NCBI GenBank assembly: GCA_023055355.1
Contig: JALJCS010000053.1
Span: forward strand, 248,001 to 312,000
Length of the DNA: 64,000 nt
Source: Agelaius tricolor
Taxonomy: Eukaryota; Chordata; Aves; Passeriformes; Icteridae
Reading direction: 5' to 3'
Within the stretch, counting starts at the first letter, position 1, and each line of letters begins with the position of its first letter. Of this stretch, positions 24,570 to 36,831 are shown piece after piece. Made by a program: the position numbers and the translations under genes. The notes under the pieces were generated by a model. That model was given only the letters and a program-made list of their open reading frames with translations, ran no database searches and was not told the origin of the DNA.

Positions 24570-24695
24570 TTTAATGAGTGAAACTAGAAAAGAAAACGTT
24601 TTTATTGATTCATCTGAATAGTATTTTTCCATGACAAAAAAAAAAAAAAAAAGAAAAAGAAAAAGAAAAAAAAAAGGATTTGTTTCTTTAGGACA
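24570..24695 (-). repeat. Right arm of the short inverted repeat pair
   Basis: Reverse complement of 23951-24061, with a longer T/C tract in place of the simple poly(T). The remaining positions differ by a few substitutions ('tcatggaaaaa' versus 'tcatgaaaaaa'). Confidence 0.9.
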
Positions 24696-25626
24696 TTTTG
24701 TTTTTAAGAGGCTCAAATGAGTTAGTGAAACACAAAACTACACTGGACTCTACCATCTCTAATTACCCATAAAAACTTATTTGTTCTGAACATAAAGGTC
24801 TAAAATTTTCCCTAGAGAACCTACAAACACTGGACTTGATTTTAGCCTTAGATACACACAACCTTGAGAGTCTATACTTATGAGTAACATTCTGGTAATT
24901 TTGGTCAGACTGCTCAAAAGCCCATCAAAGGCAGCAGAGGTCATTGTTTTCAGAGAGTTCAGATTAGAAATCACCAATACCCAGAAAAATAAAGGGGACT
25001 AAGACATGTTAAGGTTAGCTATATCACAATGGGTGTGTCCATCAGAAAAGGAGCCAAACCAGAGGTAAATGTTTTTTTTAAAAAAAAAGTATATTTTTTT
25101 TTGTCCTGCTAACAGAGACTTGGCATCAACCAGGGTATGCAGTGTTGTGTGTTACTGGACACCAAAACTCCTGTTACAAACATTCTGTCAATATCTCTCT
25201 TCTTTAATCTCAGCAAACTGATGGGTGGCAGCAATTATACGGGATGATTTATTTAAAGTGCTGCAGCAGGCCTAAGCTAATCCACGAGCTCCTCTTCCTT
25301 GCCCAAGCCATGTGGAACTCATCTTTCAGCCGTGCATTACAAGACCACAACTCATTTATCTTCCCATTTTCCAAAGAAATCTGACAGGGGGAGACACAAG
25401 TGCCTTTCCTGCAGAAAGAGCCAAAGCTGGGTGGAAGGTTTGAGGGAGATAACAGAGCACTTCCTATTATTGATCCACATAAGGTCACAGAGGGGGATAT
25501 TTGTATTTCCCTGGGACTAAAATCTCAGGCCAGGCTCAGCCGTGGTGAAGGCAGCACAGAATGACACAAATTGCCCTTTAGTCCCATGGGACAAGTGCCC
25601 ATTTTGCCTTTAATTAAAGGGAAAAC
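24696..25626. other. Unassigned non-coding stretch
   Basis: No recognisable gene or transposon; an A/T run near 25072-25100 is the only low-complexity patch. Confidence 0.5.
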
Positions 25627-26011
25627 TGTGACCGTGTTCACAGGGGTCTTAGGATGAGGGAAGAGACGAGGATCTGAGTCCATGGTTCACAAGGCTTGAT
25701 TTATTATTTTATGATATCTATTATATTAAAACTATACTAAAAGAATAGAAGAAAAGGTTTCTTCAGAAGGCTGGTTAAGAATAGAATAGGAAAGAATGAT
25801 AACAAAAGTTTGTGGCTCAGCTCTCTGTCTGAGCCACTGACTGTGATTGGCCATTAATTAGAAACAACCACACGAGACCAATCACAGATGCACCTGTTGC
25901 ATTCCACAGCAGCAGATAACCATCGTTTGCATTTTGTTCCTGAGGCCTGTCAGCTTCTCAGGAGGAAAAAAATCTTAAAGAAAAGGTTTTTCATAAAGGA
26001 TGTCTGCAACA
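25627..26011 (-). mobile_element. Solo LTR, ERVK-like (copy 1), 6-bp TSD
   Basis: 385 bp with terminal TG...CA. It is flanked by a perfect 6-bp target-site duplication GAAAAC (25621-25626 and 26012-26017); a 6-bp duplication is typical of class II (ERVK-like) elements. Read on the minus strand it starts 'tgttgcagacatc', contains CCAAT-type boxes ('gattggtctc', 'ccaatcacag') and a polyadenylation signal (TTTATT on plus near 25700). No internal viral genes remain, so it arose by LTR-LTR recombination. Two relatives lie at 35526 and 63769. Confidence 0.93.
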
Positions 26012-26017
26012 GAAAAC

Positions 26018-26487
26018 TCCCCAGAGAGGTTGGGCAGGGTGCATTTAGTGAGATCAGGCCTCATCAGAGCACCCTGGGGCACACTGGGGTGACCAAAACC
26101 CGATGCCCTTGAGGAGTTCCACTTTGCAGAAGCTGCTGCAGAGCCTCAGAGGCAGGGATCCAGGCTCACACCCTCCTCCCTCCAGATGCCTGGAGCAGCA
26201 CAGCTTGCAGGAGCCCGGCTCCAGAGCTGTGGAGGGAGCAGATCCCTGTGTGCTGGGTGGGGTCCCTGGCTCCAAGCCATCTCCTGGGCACCTCCCAGCT
26301 CTCCCAACACCTGTCTGAGCCCAGGAGAGGTGCCAAGCTCACAGCCAGAGCAATGTGCAGGCTCCCTGGCAAGGTCTCAGGCGGAAACAGGGCTCTGCAG
26401 GACCTGTGGTAACCCAGCAGGATCTGTCTCAGCTTTTCTCAGCATTCTCCCAGGCTCCAGGAAAGCTGCACTGATTGGCAAAAACCC
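26018..26487. other. GC-richer unassigned stretch
   Basis: Elevated G+C with many overlapping short open frames on both strands, none with a recognisable domain. Confidence 0.4.
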
Positions 26488-26584
26488 TTCTCTTCTCTTC
26501 TCTTCTCTTCTCTTCTCTTCTCTTCTCTTCTCTTCTCTTCTCTTCTCTTCTCTTCTCTTCTCTTCTCTTCTCTTCTCTTCTCTC
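26488..26584. repeat. (TTCTC)n pentamer array, about 19 units
   Basis: An uninterrupted TTCTC run (GAGAA on the other strand), followed by a degenerate pyrimidine tail ('ctcccttccctctctttctc') to about 26627. The overlapping long open frames are produced by the repeat. Confidence 0.97.
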
Positions 26585-26627
26585 CTCCCTTCCCTCTCTT
26601 TCTCCCTCTCCTTCCTCTCCCTCTCTG

Positions 26628-28574
26628 CAGGGAAAGGTTGATGAACAAATCCAAAGGCACAAGCTGGCGCTGGGGATAAATGTTGGGATAAAGAGCTCTG
26701 GCAATTTAGTTTGTGGGAAAGCCAGGGTTTTTTTGGAGGGGACATGGGATAAATAAAGATGTTCTGGAGGAACTTTTCCCACCCCCATCCCAACACTATT
26801 CTTCCCTCATTCCTGCCCCATTTGCAAAGCATTTTATGTTCATGAGCCCTCGGCTGTCAGCTGATAAAAGCCCTATAGAAGGGCAAAGAATTCCTAGTGC
26901 TGGGAAAAAAGGAAACCAGGGAAATATCCCTGCCTGATCCAGACACGGGGAGGGGCACTGTCCCTTGTCCAGCTCCTTGTTGATAGCTCTTCCCCTACTG
27001 CACTCTCCTCAGACTGCTGAAATAAATCAACTGCCCGAAGCCTGGCCCTTTCCCAGAGATCCAAGAAACCAGAAAGACATAGAAAAAAAAAAAAAAGATA
27101 AAAAAATTATCTTGTTGCTGGAACAATCTGGCTTTAATATTTCCCTCTTTTCAAGCAACGTTTCCCAATTTTACCTACCTTCAGACATCTTTTTTATCTT
27201 GCAGCTGAATTGAGTGAAGCGTTGTCCTCCATCCACGTTAATTTGTGGGGTTTTGTCTTTAATTATATTTTGGTGTTATGCACCTGCACCTCACAGTAAG
27301 CATTTTTCTTGTTTTTTCATCTCTTTTTCAGCACAGAAATATTTACAACTCTTCTAAGCAGCAGAACTGAGAGCAGCACAGGTGGGCTGATGTTCAAAAG
27401 GTCCTTTCTTATCACCTGTGATGGGTCCATCAGAGGTGCTGCCAACAAATCTATCCTGCACTCCTCAGAATTAAAATGAATATCAAATACAAAAGATTGG
27501 GTTTTGTTCTGCATTCATCAAGTGCTCAGTTATATCTGTTTGACATCTGATTTTTCCTAAGCTTGTTTTATTGCTCAGTAGAGAAATGTACCACCATCAG
27601 AACCCTCCTTGAGAAATGTAGCTCCACTTTAGGGGGAAAAAATACTCCTAAACGAGACAACACTTGGGAAGTGTTTAAAGTTAAGCACATGTTTATGAGA
27701 CCAGAGCTTTCCTTTCAGAAGGGTTTGGATGTTTATGTGACAAGAGTGTCATGAAGCACGGACCTGTGAAAGACATCCAGTCCTTCTGATTTGCAGATGC
27801 TCAGGATCTCTCACCCTGATAAAAAGCTCCCTGTTTTCAAACCTTCACCTTCAAGGTGCCTTTGGAGCTTAAATCTCTTCCACAAGAGTGTTGGGAAAAA
27901 AATAGAGGAATGTAATATCTTGCTTTTACTCATCTCCTTTAAAATTATTAGTGCCCTGTTGCAAGTGAAGATTCCCTTCATAGACACTGCTCTCTATTAA
28001 AGGAAAAAGGTTGTTTTTTACAATTAATCTGTTGATTATTTCTTTACTTTGGTTCTTCTCTGGGACATATCTGTAATTGCCCCATGCAACACTCAGACAT
28101 AATGGCACTAAAACTCAATGTGTCACTTGAAACCTCACCCGTGGGTGGTTTAGCCCAACAGATAATAAAGAGAGACAGAATGCCTGAACTTTGATTGCAT
28201 TTAATGTTTCCAGCTGAGAGGAGGCAGTGATAGGTACTCAATAATTACATTGGGCTAGCTGGAAATCCCATCTCCAGCTCCTGAGGGTTCTTCAGGCAAG
28301 TCCCAAAGAAAAACTGATACAACATCCCCCTGTCTGAGTCAGCCTGATTGCACTGACAACAGCGGATTAATGTCTGCAAAAATGCTGAGCTGTCCAGCTG
28401 TCCAACTTTCTGGGAAGTGAACAGGAATCCCTTCCAAGAAAGAAATTAGGCTGTCTGATTCTATACTAAAAACTCTTATTTTCCTGTGTGCAATATTACT
28501 TAAGCCATGTCTCTGAAAGAAGCCAGATTCACTCATGCAAGCCTAGCAATTCAATTTCTTGAGCATTTTTTCAC
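26628..28574. other. Unassigned non-coding stretch
   Basis: No gene or repeat family recognised; an A-rich run near 27083-27110 is the only low-complexity patch. Confidence 0.5.
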
Positions 28575-28875
28575 CTCACAGGGTCACAGGGTGGTTTGGG
28601 TTGGAAAGGATCCTAAAGATCACCTTGCTCCAACTCCTTAATGTGGGCAGGGATAATTTCCATTGTCCCAGGCTGCCCAGAGCTCCAACCTGGCCTTGGA
28701 CTCTTCCAGAGCTGGGGCAGCCACAGCTTCTCTGGACACCCTGTGCCAGGGCCTCACCACCCTCACAGGGAAGAATTTCTTCCCAAAATCTAACTTAAAC
28801 CTACTCTCTTTTAGTACAGAGCCATTTCTCCTTTTTCTGTCAGGACATGTCCTTGTAAAAAGGGCAATTCTCTCA
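28575..28875 (-). mobile_element. CR1 LINE 3' end
   Basis: The plus strand shows the complement of the CR1 3' untranslated region: 'ggtttgggttggaaaggat', 'gatcaccttgctccaactcc', 'cacagcttctctggacacc', 'cctcaccaccctcacaggg' and 'cttgtaaaaagggc', in order. The terminal 8-mer repeats are degenerate ('gggtcacagggt'). It is 5'-truncated and non-coding; the open frames across it are antisense to CR1. Confidence 0.95.
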
Positions 28876-29381
28876 GCCTGTGATGTGTTCAACTTCACCC
28901 TTCTCCTCCTAACAATATTTGTATTGTTTAGTGACACACAGACACTTCAGCTCTGTCTTGGAGTGCTTCTATTCTCCATTCTGGATGATTCTCCAGATAT
29001 TATGAAAATACTTGCAATTTTCTTTCTTTCCTTTTTATTTTTTTTTTTCTTCCCATCTTGCATTTAACTATTACAGGATGACAAAAAACTAAAGGAATTT
29101 AAAAGTTCTGATGTCAACCTGAAAGTCTCTTAGCCTCACTTGGGTGGAACATGGCCCTTCTGAGTCACTGAAGAAACATCCAGAACAGGCCTGCAAAATG
29201 TCAGGGAAAGTCAGTCTGGTGATAGCAGCAGGAGTTGACTTCCAAGGGAAGGATGAGGACAGAACCAGACCTTTTGAGCCAGTGTGCAAGCAAACACAGA
29301 TCAATTTCTATTTCATTTTCTCGAGCTCAGAACAGTTTGGAGAGACTTGGTCAATTTTATGCACCTCTATCCTTTTATTTT

Positions 29382-29838
29382 ATATTTTATTTTATTTAAC
29401 TTTATTTTATTTTATTTTATTATTTGATTTTATTTTACTTTATTTTATTTTATCTTTATTTTATTTTATTTTATTTTTTATTTAGTATTTTATTATTTTA
29501 TTTTATTTTATTCTATTTTACTTTTTATTTATTTATTTTATTTTATTTTATTTTATTATTTTATTTTATTTTATTTATTTTATTATTTTATTTTATTTTA
29601 TTTTACTTTTTAAATTTAATTTAATTTAATTTTATTTTATTTTACTTTACTTTTTTTTATTTAGTATTTTATTATTTTATTTTATTTTACTTTATTTATT
29701 TATTTTATTTTACTTTATTTATTTTATTTTATTTTATTTTATTATTTTATTTTATTATTTTATTTTACTTTATTTTATTTTATTTTATTTTATTTTATTT
29801 TATTTTATTTTATTTTATTTTATTTTATTTTATTTTAA
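29382..29838. repeat. (TTTTA)n array, about 455 bp, interrupted
   Basis: A long TTTTA/TTTTATT array. The first 370 bp carry many phase shifts and point changes (TTTTACTT, TATTTATTT), while the last 70 bp or so (from about 29765) are nearly pure TTTTA. Purity therefore rises toward the 3' side. Confidence 0.95.
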
Positions 29839-31636
29839 TCTAGGACTCCATTATTTCAGCCCTTGCTCCATATCCATGGTAGGGCCTGTGGGAAACACAT
29901 CTGCTTCTCCAGAAAGACCCTTCCACAGTGCTCTCCTCATGACTCTGATTCCCAGGATGGCACTTTTGGCTCCCAGTGAACATTTGTGTCCCATGGATCC
30001 AGGTCACAAAATCCCCTCTGCTCCAATGGAAAGCACAACTGTGGTGCCTGAGACAGATGGGACCCAGATGTGCTGTAGCCATTTACACCCCTCTCTGAGG
30101 TTATGGATAGATTGTCCAAATCACATCTTTCACCCCAAAATTTTTCTCCCCAAGAGCACAGCCGAGGTTGCCCTTTCTCAGAACTCCTTTGCCAGCAAAC
30201 ACCACGGGGAACACTCAGATGCACCAACAAATTTTGCCTTTGTGGCCCAAAGTTCTGGCAGGGTTTTGCTGCCGTTGCTTAACTCCCAGATTCAGGGGTC
30301 AGATGAAAAATATGCACACAGAATAAGGCATTTAGTTAGTGACAAGAATCATTTTTTTAGTGAAAAGAACAATTGCTGAGACTCCAATCCCTCCACTGCT
30401 CTTCCAAAGGCAAAAGCTACCCTGTGCTGGAGCGTATTATGAGCAGTAGCATTTTAGTGGCATAAAAAGGGCCCTGTGTGGGCATAAAGTACCTTTTTTT
30501 TCCTAATGTAAAGGCACTTGGAGATAAAAATGACTGCAGGATATGTGCAAACAATGTTGTCCCCACTCTGCAATAACTCCAGGCTGTGTGTGTAGGAGCA
30601 ACATTTCTCTGTTGGAGGAGCAATACTGATATGCCAGTGTTTATTTTTTTAAGTGTTTTTGTAGTGTTCATGCCATTTTAAAGACATTTTCCTTCCCTTA
30701 TGTTGAGATGTTCCAGCTCTCCCAGGTGGGGGTTGGTTTTTTTGGTGTGAAAACGTCTTGCTGTGAGCAAATCCCAGATCTCTTTGGCTCAGCACCTGCC
30801 CTGCCATCCCTGCCTGCTCCACAGCCAGCTTGTGGCCACGGTGTGCTTTTCTCCTGTCACGGCAGCTGGATTTATTTGGGATTATTTTGCAGAAGTTTTG
30901 TTTAATCCATGTGTGTGGTTGATCAGTTCAGGCCATGGCAACTCCTGCTGGTCCAGGAAGAGATTGAGGTGATAGACCATTCTTATAAACAGGATTCTGA
31001 AACAAGAAGAACTTGATCTACTTCTATTTATTATTATTTTTAATTATTTTTTTTAATTTCCTCTCAAAATAAATACCCCACCTTATCTATTGCCACTGGC
31101 CTCCAGGAGTTGGTGCCTTTATAAAATCTAACGGATGTTACTTTTACCAACATAATGACAGAATAAATTCCTTTGCCAAGAACACCTAAAACCTCGCCCC
31201 ACAGGTGTGAGGAGAAATGAAAACACACCTCTTCAACCTAAGAGCAAGATTTAAAAGTTAAACTCCATTCTCATCATGCAGAAAAGCAAAATCCGTGGGT
31301 GAAAATGTGTGGATTGTCCAAGAAACACTCAGGCCAGGAGGATGAGCTCCCATGGTTAGAGCTTCTTGTTCTCATCTTACTGCCCCACCAACCAAATTAA
31401 CACCCCGTGATTTATGCAGATTTATGCAGATTTATGCACAGAAGCCTGCTGTAACTTCCTACCATGACATGGCAGGAAATAAGAAAAAGCCATTCCAGGC
31501 CCAGACTCCAGCCCTGGTGTCCTCAGCTCACCCCAGCCTGATCCTCCAATGTACAGTTTGCAGCAGCACAGTCAGCTCCCATGAAGGAGGGGATTAAACA
31601 GGCAAAGGCTTGCCTTGATTGCTAAAAAAGGTGCCT
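29839..31636. other. Unassigned non-coding stretch
   Basis: A 167-codon open frame (29876-30379, plus) has no recognised domain. Three direct copies of 'atttatgcag' or 'atttatgcac' sit at about 31411-31440. Nothing else is classifiable. Confidence 0.5.
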
Positions 31637-31686
31637 AAAAAAAAAAAAAGGAAAAAAAAAGGAAAAAAAAAAAACCCAAAAAACCA
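31637..31686. repeat. A-rich low-complexity run
   Basis: A10-13 blocks separated by GG, then CCC; it directly precedes the CR1 remnant at 31722. Confidence 0.85.
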
Positions 31687-31721
31687 GAAGAACCTAAAAG
31701 AAGAACCTAAAATCTGATTAA

Positions 31722-31945
31722 AACTTGGCCTTGGTGAAAGGCACTTTAAAGATCGTGCCATTCATGCCATGTGTAGGGACACCTTCCTCTAGACCAGGTT
31801 GTTCAGAGCCCCATCCTGGGACATTTCCAGGGATGGGGAATTCACTGGGAACCTGATAATAACCTGTGCCTCATGAGCCTCACAGTGAGGAAATTTTCCC
31901 TGGCGTTTAATCTAAATCCATTCTCTTTCAGGTTCCTAAGAATTC
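31722..31945 (-). mobile_element. CR1 LINE 3' region, diverged
   Basis: The plus strand carries the complement of CR1: 'ggcactttaaagatcgtgcc', 'agggacacctt', 'ctagaccaggttgttcagag', 'ccagggatgggg', 'cctcacagtgaggaaatttt' and 'taatctaaatccattctctt'. The order is canonical and the identity is moderate, so it is an older copy. Confidence 0.88.
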
Positions 31946-32845
31946 AACTGTCTCCTAAGAGTTCAACTCTCCCAAGCAAAGAGTTTGTGCCAAAGTCTTC
32001 AGGACTCAGCGACCATTTGAGGAAAAGCCATTAAAGTTATTCAGAAAAAATATGGACCTGCCCTTACCAGAGTAGAACATTAGAGTCACAGTCAAGCAAG
32101 ACTGAGAATTTAGCTCAGAAAGCCTCTTGTTTTCCTTTGGTGAATAGATTCACCAGAACAAACACTGGGAGTACACTTGCTGTGCTGGTAAATGTCACTA
32201 CCTGGTTTAAATTATTAGTGGCAATCCAGCCAGTGTTGCCATGCCTGACAGATGTCTCAGATCCACTCAGTTCAGCAGGCCTGAAATGTCACTGCTGATT
32301 TCACAACAGCCTTGTCCCACCCTGGACCTGGGCAGGCAGACAAAAGCTTGAGTCCTGAGCCAAGGACAATATGAGATTAAAAAAAAATTATTAGGCAGCA
32401 CGAGCAAAAAATTTCATCCTAATGACATAGAAAGCAATGGCTATTCCATAAATATTTGTCAGGTAAGGAAGGAGTCACCCATGAAAACCCTTCAATGCCA
32501 GGAAAATGCTGAGAATGCATTTGAAATCAGAGTGTCATCTCGAACTGATAAGGTGAAATTTCCCCTGGAATATTTTGAACCTGAGCTCCCTCTCATGAAT
32601 TCACTGGCAATAAAAAACACTTAGGTTTAGAGTTATGCCAGTGTGAAAATTACATGAAAGATAATGCCGTGAAAAAGGGAATAATTTATTTCCTGATAGG
32701 CCACCCAGTCCATTTCTGAATCTGTTGTAATCACGAGAAAGAAAACAAGTTTATGCTATGGTGCCTTCTCACATTGTAGAAAGTCTAAGCAAAAGTTTTT
32801 ATTGTTGTCTTGGTCTGGCAGCTTAAAATATTTATGGGGAAATTG
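31946..32845. other. Unassigned non-coding stretch
   Basis: Nothing recognisable; AT-rich with no open frame of note. Confidence 0.5.
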
Positions 32846-32988
32846 CAAAAAAAAAAAAACCAAAAAAACCACCAAAAACCAAAAACCACCACCAACAACA
32901 AAAACACAAAAAAACTCACCAAAAAACCAGCAAAAAACCAACCAACCAACCAAAAAACCAAACAAACAAATAAAAAAACCCAAAAACC
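32846..32988. repeat. A/C-only array (ACCAA, AACC, CAAA units)
   Basis: About 140 bp of A runs punctuated by C or CC, including ACCACC, (CCAA)4 and (CAAA)3 blocks. Strand-asymmetric composition produces spurious K/P/T/N-rich open frames. Confidence 0.92.
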
Positions 32989-33127
32989 TGTGTTCAAACA
33001 AAGAAAATAAATACTTATTACATATTTTATCTGGTTTTTAACACTTGGGCAGATCAGCCTGGGTGATTAATTATGGAATTTACCATATACACAGAATTTT
33101 GACAAGACAAAAAATGGTAAGAACATT

Positions 33128-33300
33128 AAAGGAAGAGAAAAGGAAAAAGAAAGAACCAAAGGGGGGGGAAGAAGTAAAAAAGAAAGGAAGTAAAAAGAAA
33201 AAAAAAAAAAGAAAAAATAAAGAAAAAATAAAGAAAAATAAAGAAAAAATAAAGAAAAAAAAAAAGAAAAGAAAAAAAAAAGAAAAAAAAGAAAAAGAAG
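33128..33300. repeat. A/G purine tract
   Basis: About 170 bp of A runs with G, including an 8-G run near 33161 and several AAAGAAAAAAT units. It lies 140 bp after the A/C array. Confidence 0.92.
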
Positions 33301-34540
33301 CCTCCTGAAAATATGAAAATATGCAACCTCAAGACCTGGCTTGTGAGGCATAGTTCAGATCTGTGTTTTTTGACCAAGGTCAAGAAATTATTTTCATCAG
33401 GTTTCTAGAGAGACATAACTGCTCTGCAGATCCCAAACACAGAAACAAAACCCAGCTCTGTCCTCAGCACCAGCTCCTGGTGGGATCCCTGGCATGAGAT
33501 GCCCAAGGATCCCTGAGTGCCTGGAAAATGATCTGAGCACCAAAACACTCCAGGCAGGCAGCACAGGCAAGGGCACAGCAGCAAAAAATGCCATGCTTTT
33601 ACAGAGACCTGCATTTCCAATAAATTAAACCATTTAAGGCCACAGCAGAAACCTGTGAATGTATCAGGAATCAATCAAAGGTGGGTGTGAAGGACATTAA
33701 GCAAGCAAAATCTATAAATAAAAAAAAAAAGAACGAGAACCTTGGGTAGCATAAGGAATTAGGCAGGTTTGGGGCACTGAGAGACCTCAGAAACCTCTGG
33801 CATGCTTATTTTTGTTTTAAAAGAGGAAATTGAATGGTCTGAGCTTCCTTTTCTGGGCTCTGCCGAGGGCAGAGAGCAAGGAGGTGGCAGTGCTTGGTAT
33901 TTTCTTTGGGTGATTTGTCCCCTTTTTAAAAGAGCTTGCTGGGATTCCCAGTTCTTTGGCAGGCAAGAAAGAGAGGAAGGAAAGGGCCAATCTTTGCAAA
34001 TATTTTCTATTACTTTTTCCTTTCACCACTAAATCTTCCACATTTTGAATTAATTCAATTTCTTTGGCATCCTGGTCAAAACCCACTGTGTTTCAAGGAA
34101 AATTCATATCAAACCCCTGCCAAAAACTGTACATTTCAGTGTTTTTGGTACAAATTAGACTAGACTGAGTTGGCCCAACAGATTACCAACAAAAAGAAAC
34201 TTAAAACATTATGCACTTACAGATTTGCAGTCCACAGGGAATTAAAACCAGATGATTTTCATGTGTGTTTTCTGAGTTATTTCAGTAGAAATGGTTTAAA
34301 GAAGAATTTAATTTACACTATGAATTGAAACCACATCTTCAAACGCACATTAGTGTGTCAGTATAGGGAAATTCTTTTAATTCATGCTTCCTTTGTGAGG
34401 ATGTTCAGAAGTTGCTCCTGGAGAAAAACATTGAGCTGAGGGGATTTCTTCCTTAATACAGCTTTGAACAAAGTTGAAGGGATACCTCCTGCCCACTTCT
34501 GACACTCTTTAACACATATTTCTGTGGGTAAAAGGGCTCA
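33301..34540. other. Unassigned non-coding stretch
   Basis: No gene or repeat family recognised. Confidence 0.5.
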
Positions 34541-34878
34541 GTCTTGGACTCTCAGGGGGCACAGTGCAATTGGCCTCACCCTTTCCTCCAGCTCAGCCCA
34601 CCTCCAACAGAAATGATAATTTAAATTCATTCTTAAATATAAATAATTTAAATTGATTATTAAAATTTAAATTTATTATTAATCAATTTAAATTGATAGT
34701 TGATATTTAATTAATAATAAATTTAAATTTATCATTAAAATGATACATTCAATTTATTATTAATTGTAATTTAACCCCTGCATTCACTGCACAGGGGATC
34801 AGAACGTCCTGAAGAAGACCAGAGAGTTGTTTCCCTCAGCTGAAAGACTTCGTCTCAAGGCAGTCATCCAAGCTGTGC
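34541..34878 (+). repeat. Left arm of a long inverted repeat
   Basis: The outer end is 'gtcttggactctcaggggg'. A unique block follows ('gcaattggcctcacccttt'), then about 150 bp of AATTTAAATT-type AT palindromes, then 'gcattcactgcac' and 'agaacgtcctgaagaagacc'. All of this recurs in reverse order at 36832-37161. Outside the AT core the arms look roughly 85-90% identical by eye. Confidence 0.92.
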
Positions 34879-35525
34879 TCAGTGACAGCAAGGTGGCCAA
34901 ATGCCTTACAAAATGAAGGTTAGGCCATTCCCACCCGGCCAACCCCACCTGTACAAACTTTTTTTTACCCCGTTCTACTCCCTCATTCCTTTATTTGTAC
35001 TGCAAATTTATCTCTCAGAATTACAAAAACTCTTAAAATCCCCCCTACATCCTGGCACGCTGTGTTGCCTGGAAAAGTTCTGCTTTTCTGGCACTTTAAA
35101 CTATGCCAATTATTTAGTTAGTGGAGGATACAAGGATGAGGTTGTTGGTGCTCCTTATTTCTTCATTTATTTCCTCCCTTGGGTTTTTCCAGCAGGTCAC
35201 TTGTGTCTCTACAGCCACACATCCACCTTTTGGCACCTCAGCTGCTCTTTGCACCACCCTTTTTATTGAGAGCTCCTTGGCTCCCGCTGCTGATTTCCAG
35301 TTGGAATTCTCTGAGGTTTTCCCATCTTCTTCTCGTGCAAAAATAGGGTCAGAATTTCTGACCCGGAGGGAAAACTCTTTGTTTAATTCCCCGCAGGGAA
35401 TGCCTCTTCTCTCCTGGATTCCACCCTGCAGAAGCAAAGGAACACTTCAGAGCTGGTCCCATGCCCTCAGGAGTCCTGCTGCTCCTCTTGCCCTGACTTC
35501 TCACTGGCAAAAATCCCAGGGGAAT
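34879..35525. other. Spacer of the long inverted repeat, left part
   Basis: Unassigned sequence between the arms. Overlapping open frames on both strands (up to 151 codons at 35121-35576) lack domains, and one runs into the LTR. Confidence 0.5.
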
Positions 35526-35914
35526 TGTGACCGTGTTCACAGGGGTTTTTGGTTGAGGGAAGAGACGAGGATCTGACTCCATGCTTCAGAAGGCTTGATT
35601 TATTATTTTATGATATCTATTATATTAAAACTATATCAAAAGAATAGAAGAAATTATTTCGTCAGAAGGCTGGCTAAGAATAGAAAAAGAAGGAATGAAT
35701 AACAAAGGTTTGTGGCTCGGGGGCTCTCTATCCAAGCCAGCTGGGCTGTGATTGGCCATTAATTAGAAACAACCCCATGAGACCAATCCCAGATGCACCT
35801 GTTGCATCCCACAGCAGCAGATAACCATTGTTCACATTTTGTTCCTGAGGCCTCCCAGCTTCTCAGGAGGAAAAATCCTAAGGAAAGGCTTTTCCATAAA
35901 GGATGTCTGCGACA
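35526..35914 (-). mobile_element. Solo LTR, ERVK-like (copy 2), 6-bp TSD
   Basis: 389 bp, TG...CA, with a perfect 6-bp duplication GGGAAT (35520-35525 and 35915-35920). It shares the full order of landmarks with copy 1, including the polyadenylation signal (TTTATT on plus at 35599-35604) and the two CCAAT-type boxes, and the same minus orientation. Differences are a GGGGG insertion near 35720 and scattered substitutions. It sits in the spacer of the long inverted repeat. Confidence 0.94.
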
Positions 35915-35920
35915 GGGAAT

Positions 35921-36831
35921 AAATCAGAATATTGTGCACGGCCCGTGGCGGGTGTCACCCAAAAAATGACAGATGGACTGTCCATATCCACAAAAAAATA
36001 AAAATAAAAAGATCCTCAGCTCCATCCAGGGAGGAAGCAGCAGGTTGGGGCATTGTTTCCCTGAAAACATCCCAGTGGCCTGGGCAAGAGGAGCTTTGTC
36101 ACAGAGACGGAGCAGAGTGTGTCAGTGCAATGATCTCAATGACCTCGCCCACTGCAAGCACAGGAACATCACATTTTGGACAGATAAACCCAGTACAGAG
36201 AGCAGAGGTCCTGCTGTGCCCGAGCTGGCTGTGAGAGGAGGCAAAACCAGTGATTAGGGATAAAGCTAGCAGAACAAAAGATAATATCTCATCTGGCCCA
36301 GAGCTTGCTGGTACAAAGTCATCCTGTCAAAGCAGTTTGTTCCACCTCAGTCCAGAAGGGTGAGCTTACACAAAAGAGCAAGGAGGCTCAAGTGTCTTCT
36401 GGGATCACACTGTTTCTAACTGTAAACCAAAGCCAAATTTATGGTATAGCTGTGCCACAGCCTTACTGAAAATAAACACTTTTTTTCATACAGGGTTTCA
36501 GGCTCAGATATAAAGTTTTGCCTCCATCCATGAAATATATGATACAATAACAAATGCAATAAGTCTCCAGAGCCCTAACCAGCCCATGTGGACATTTGAA
36601 AATGCCATCAGGCATTTCCTGGGAACTGGCTAAGCTGTGAAATTGTTGGTGTAAATGATACCAGGAACACAGAAAAAAAACCCAAAACAACAAATTTTGG
36701 AGCGAGGTACTGCGGTTGAGAAAGCCAATTACCCTCAGCCTGTAATCTGCCATTGCAAACAATCCTATATCCATCAGTGCCTTCTAATCAGAGTGGTGGA
36801 TTGTCTGTCAAAAATATATGCATAGTTTGAT
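35921..36831. other. Spacer of the long inverted repeat, right part
   Basis: Unassigned; contains only short featureless open frames. Confidence 0.5.

Noticed and set aside
26377..26832. 151-codon frame with REEK repeats on minus
   Set aside because: Translation of the (TTCTC)n array.
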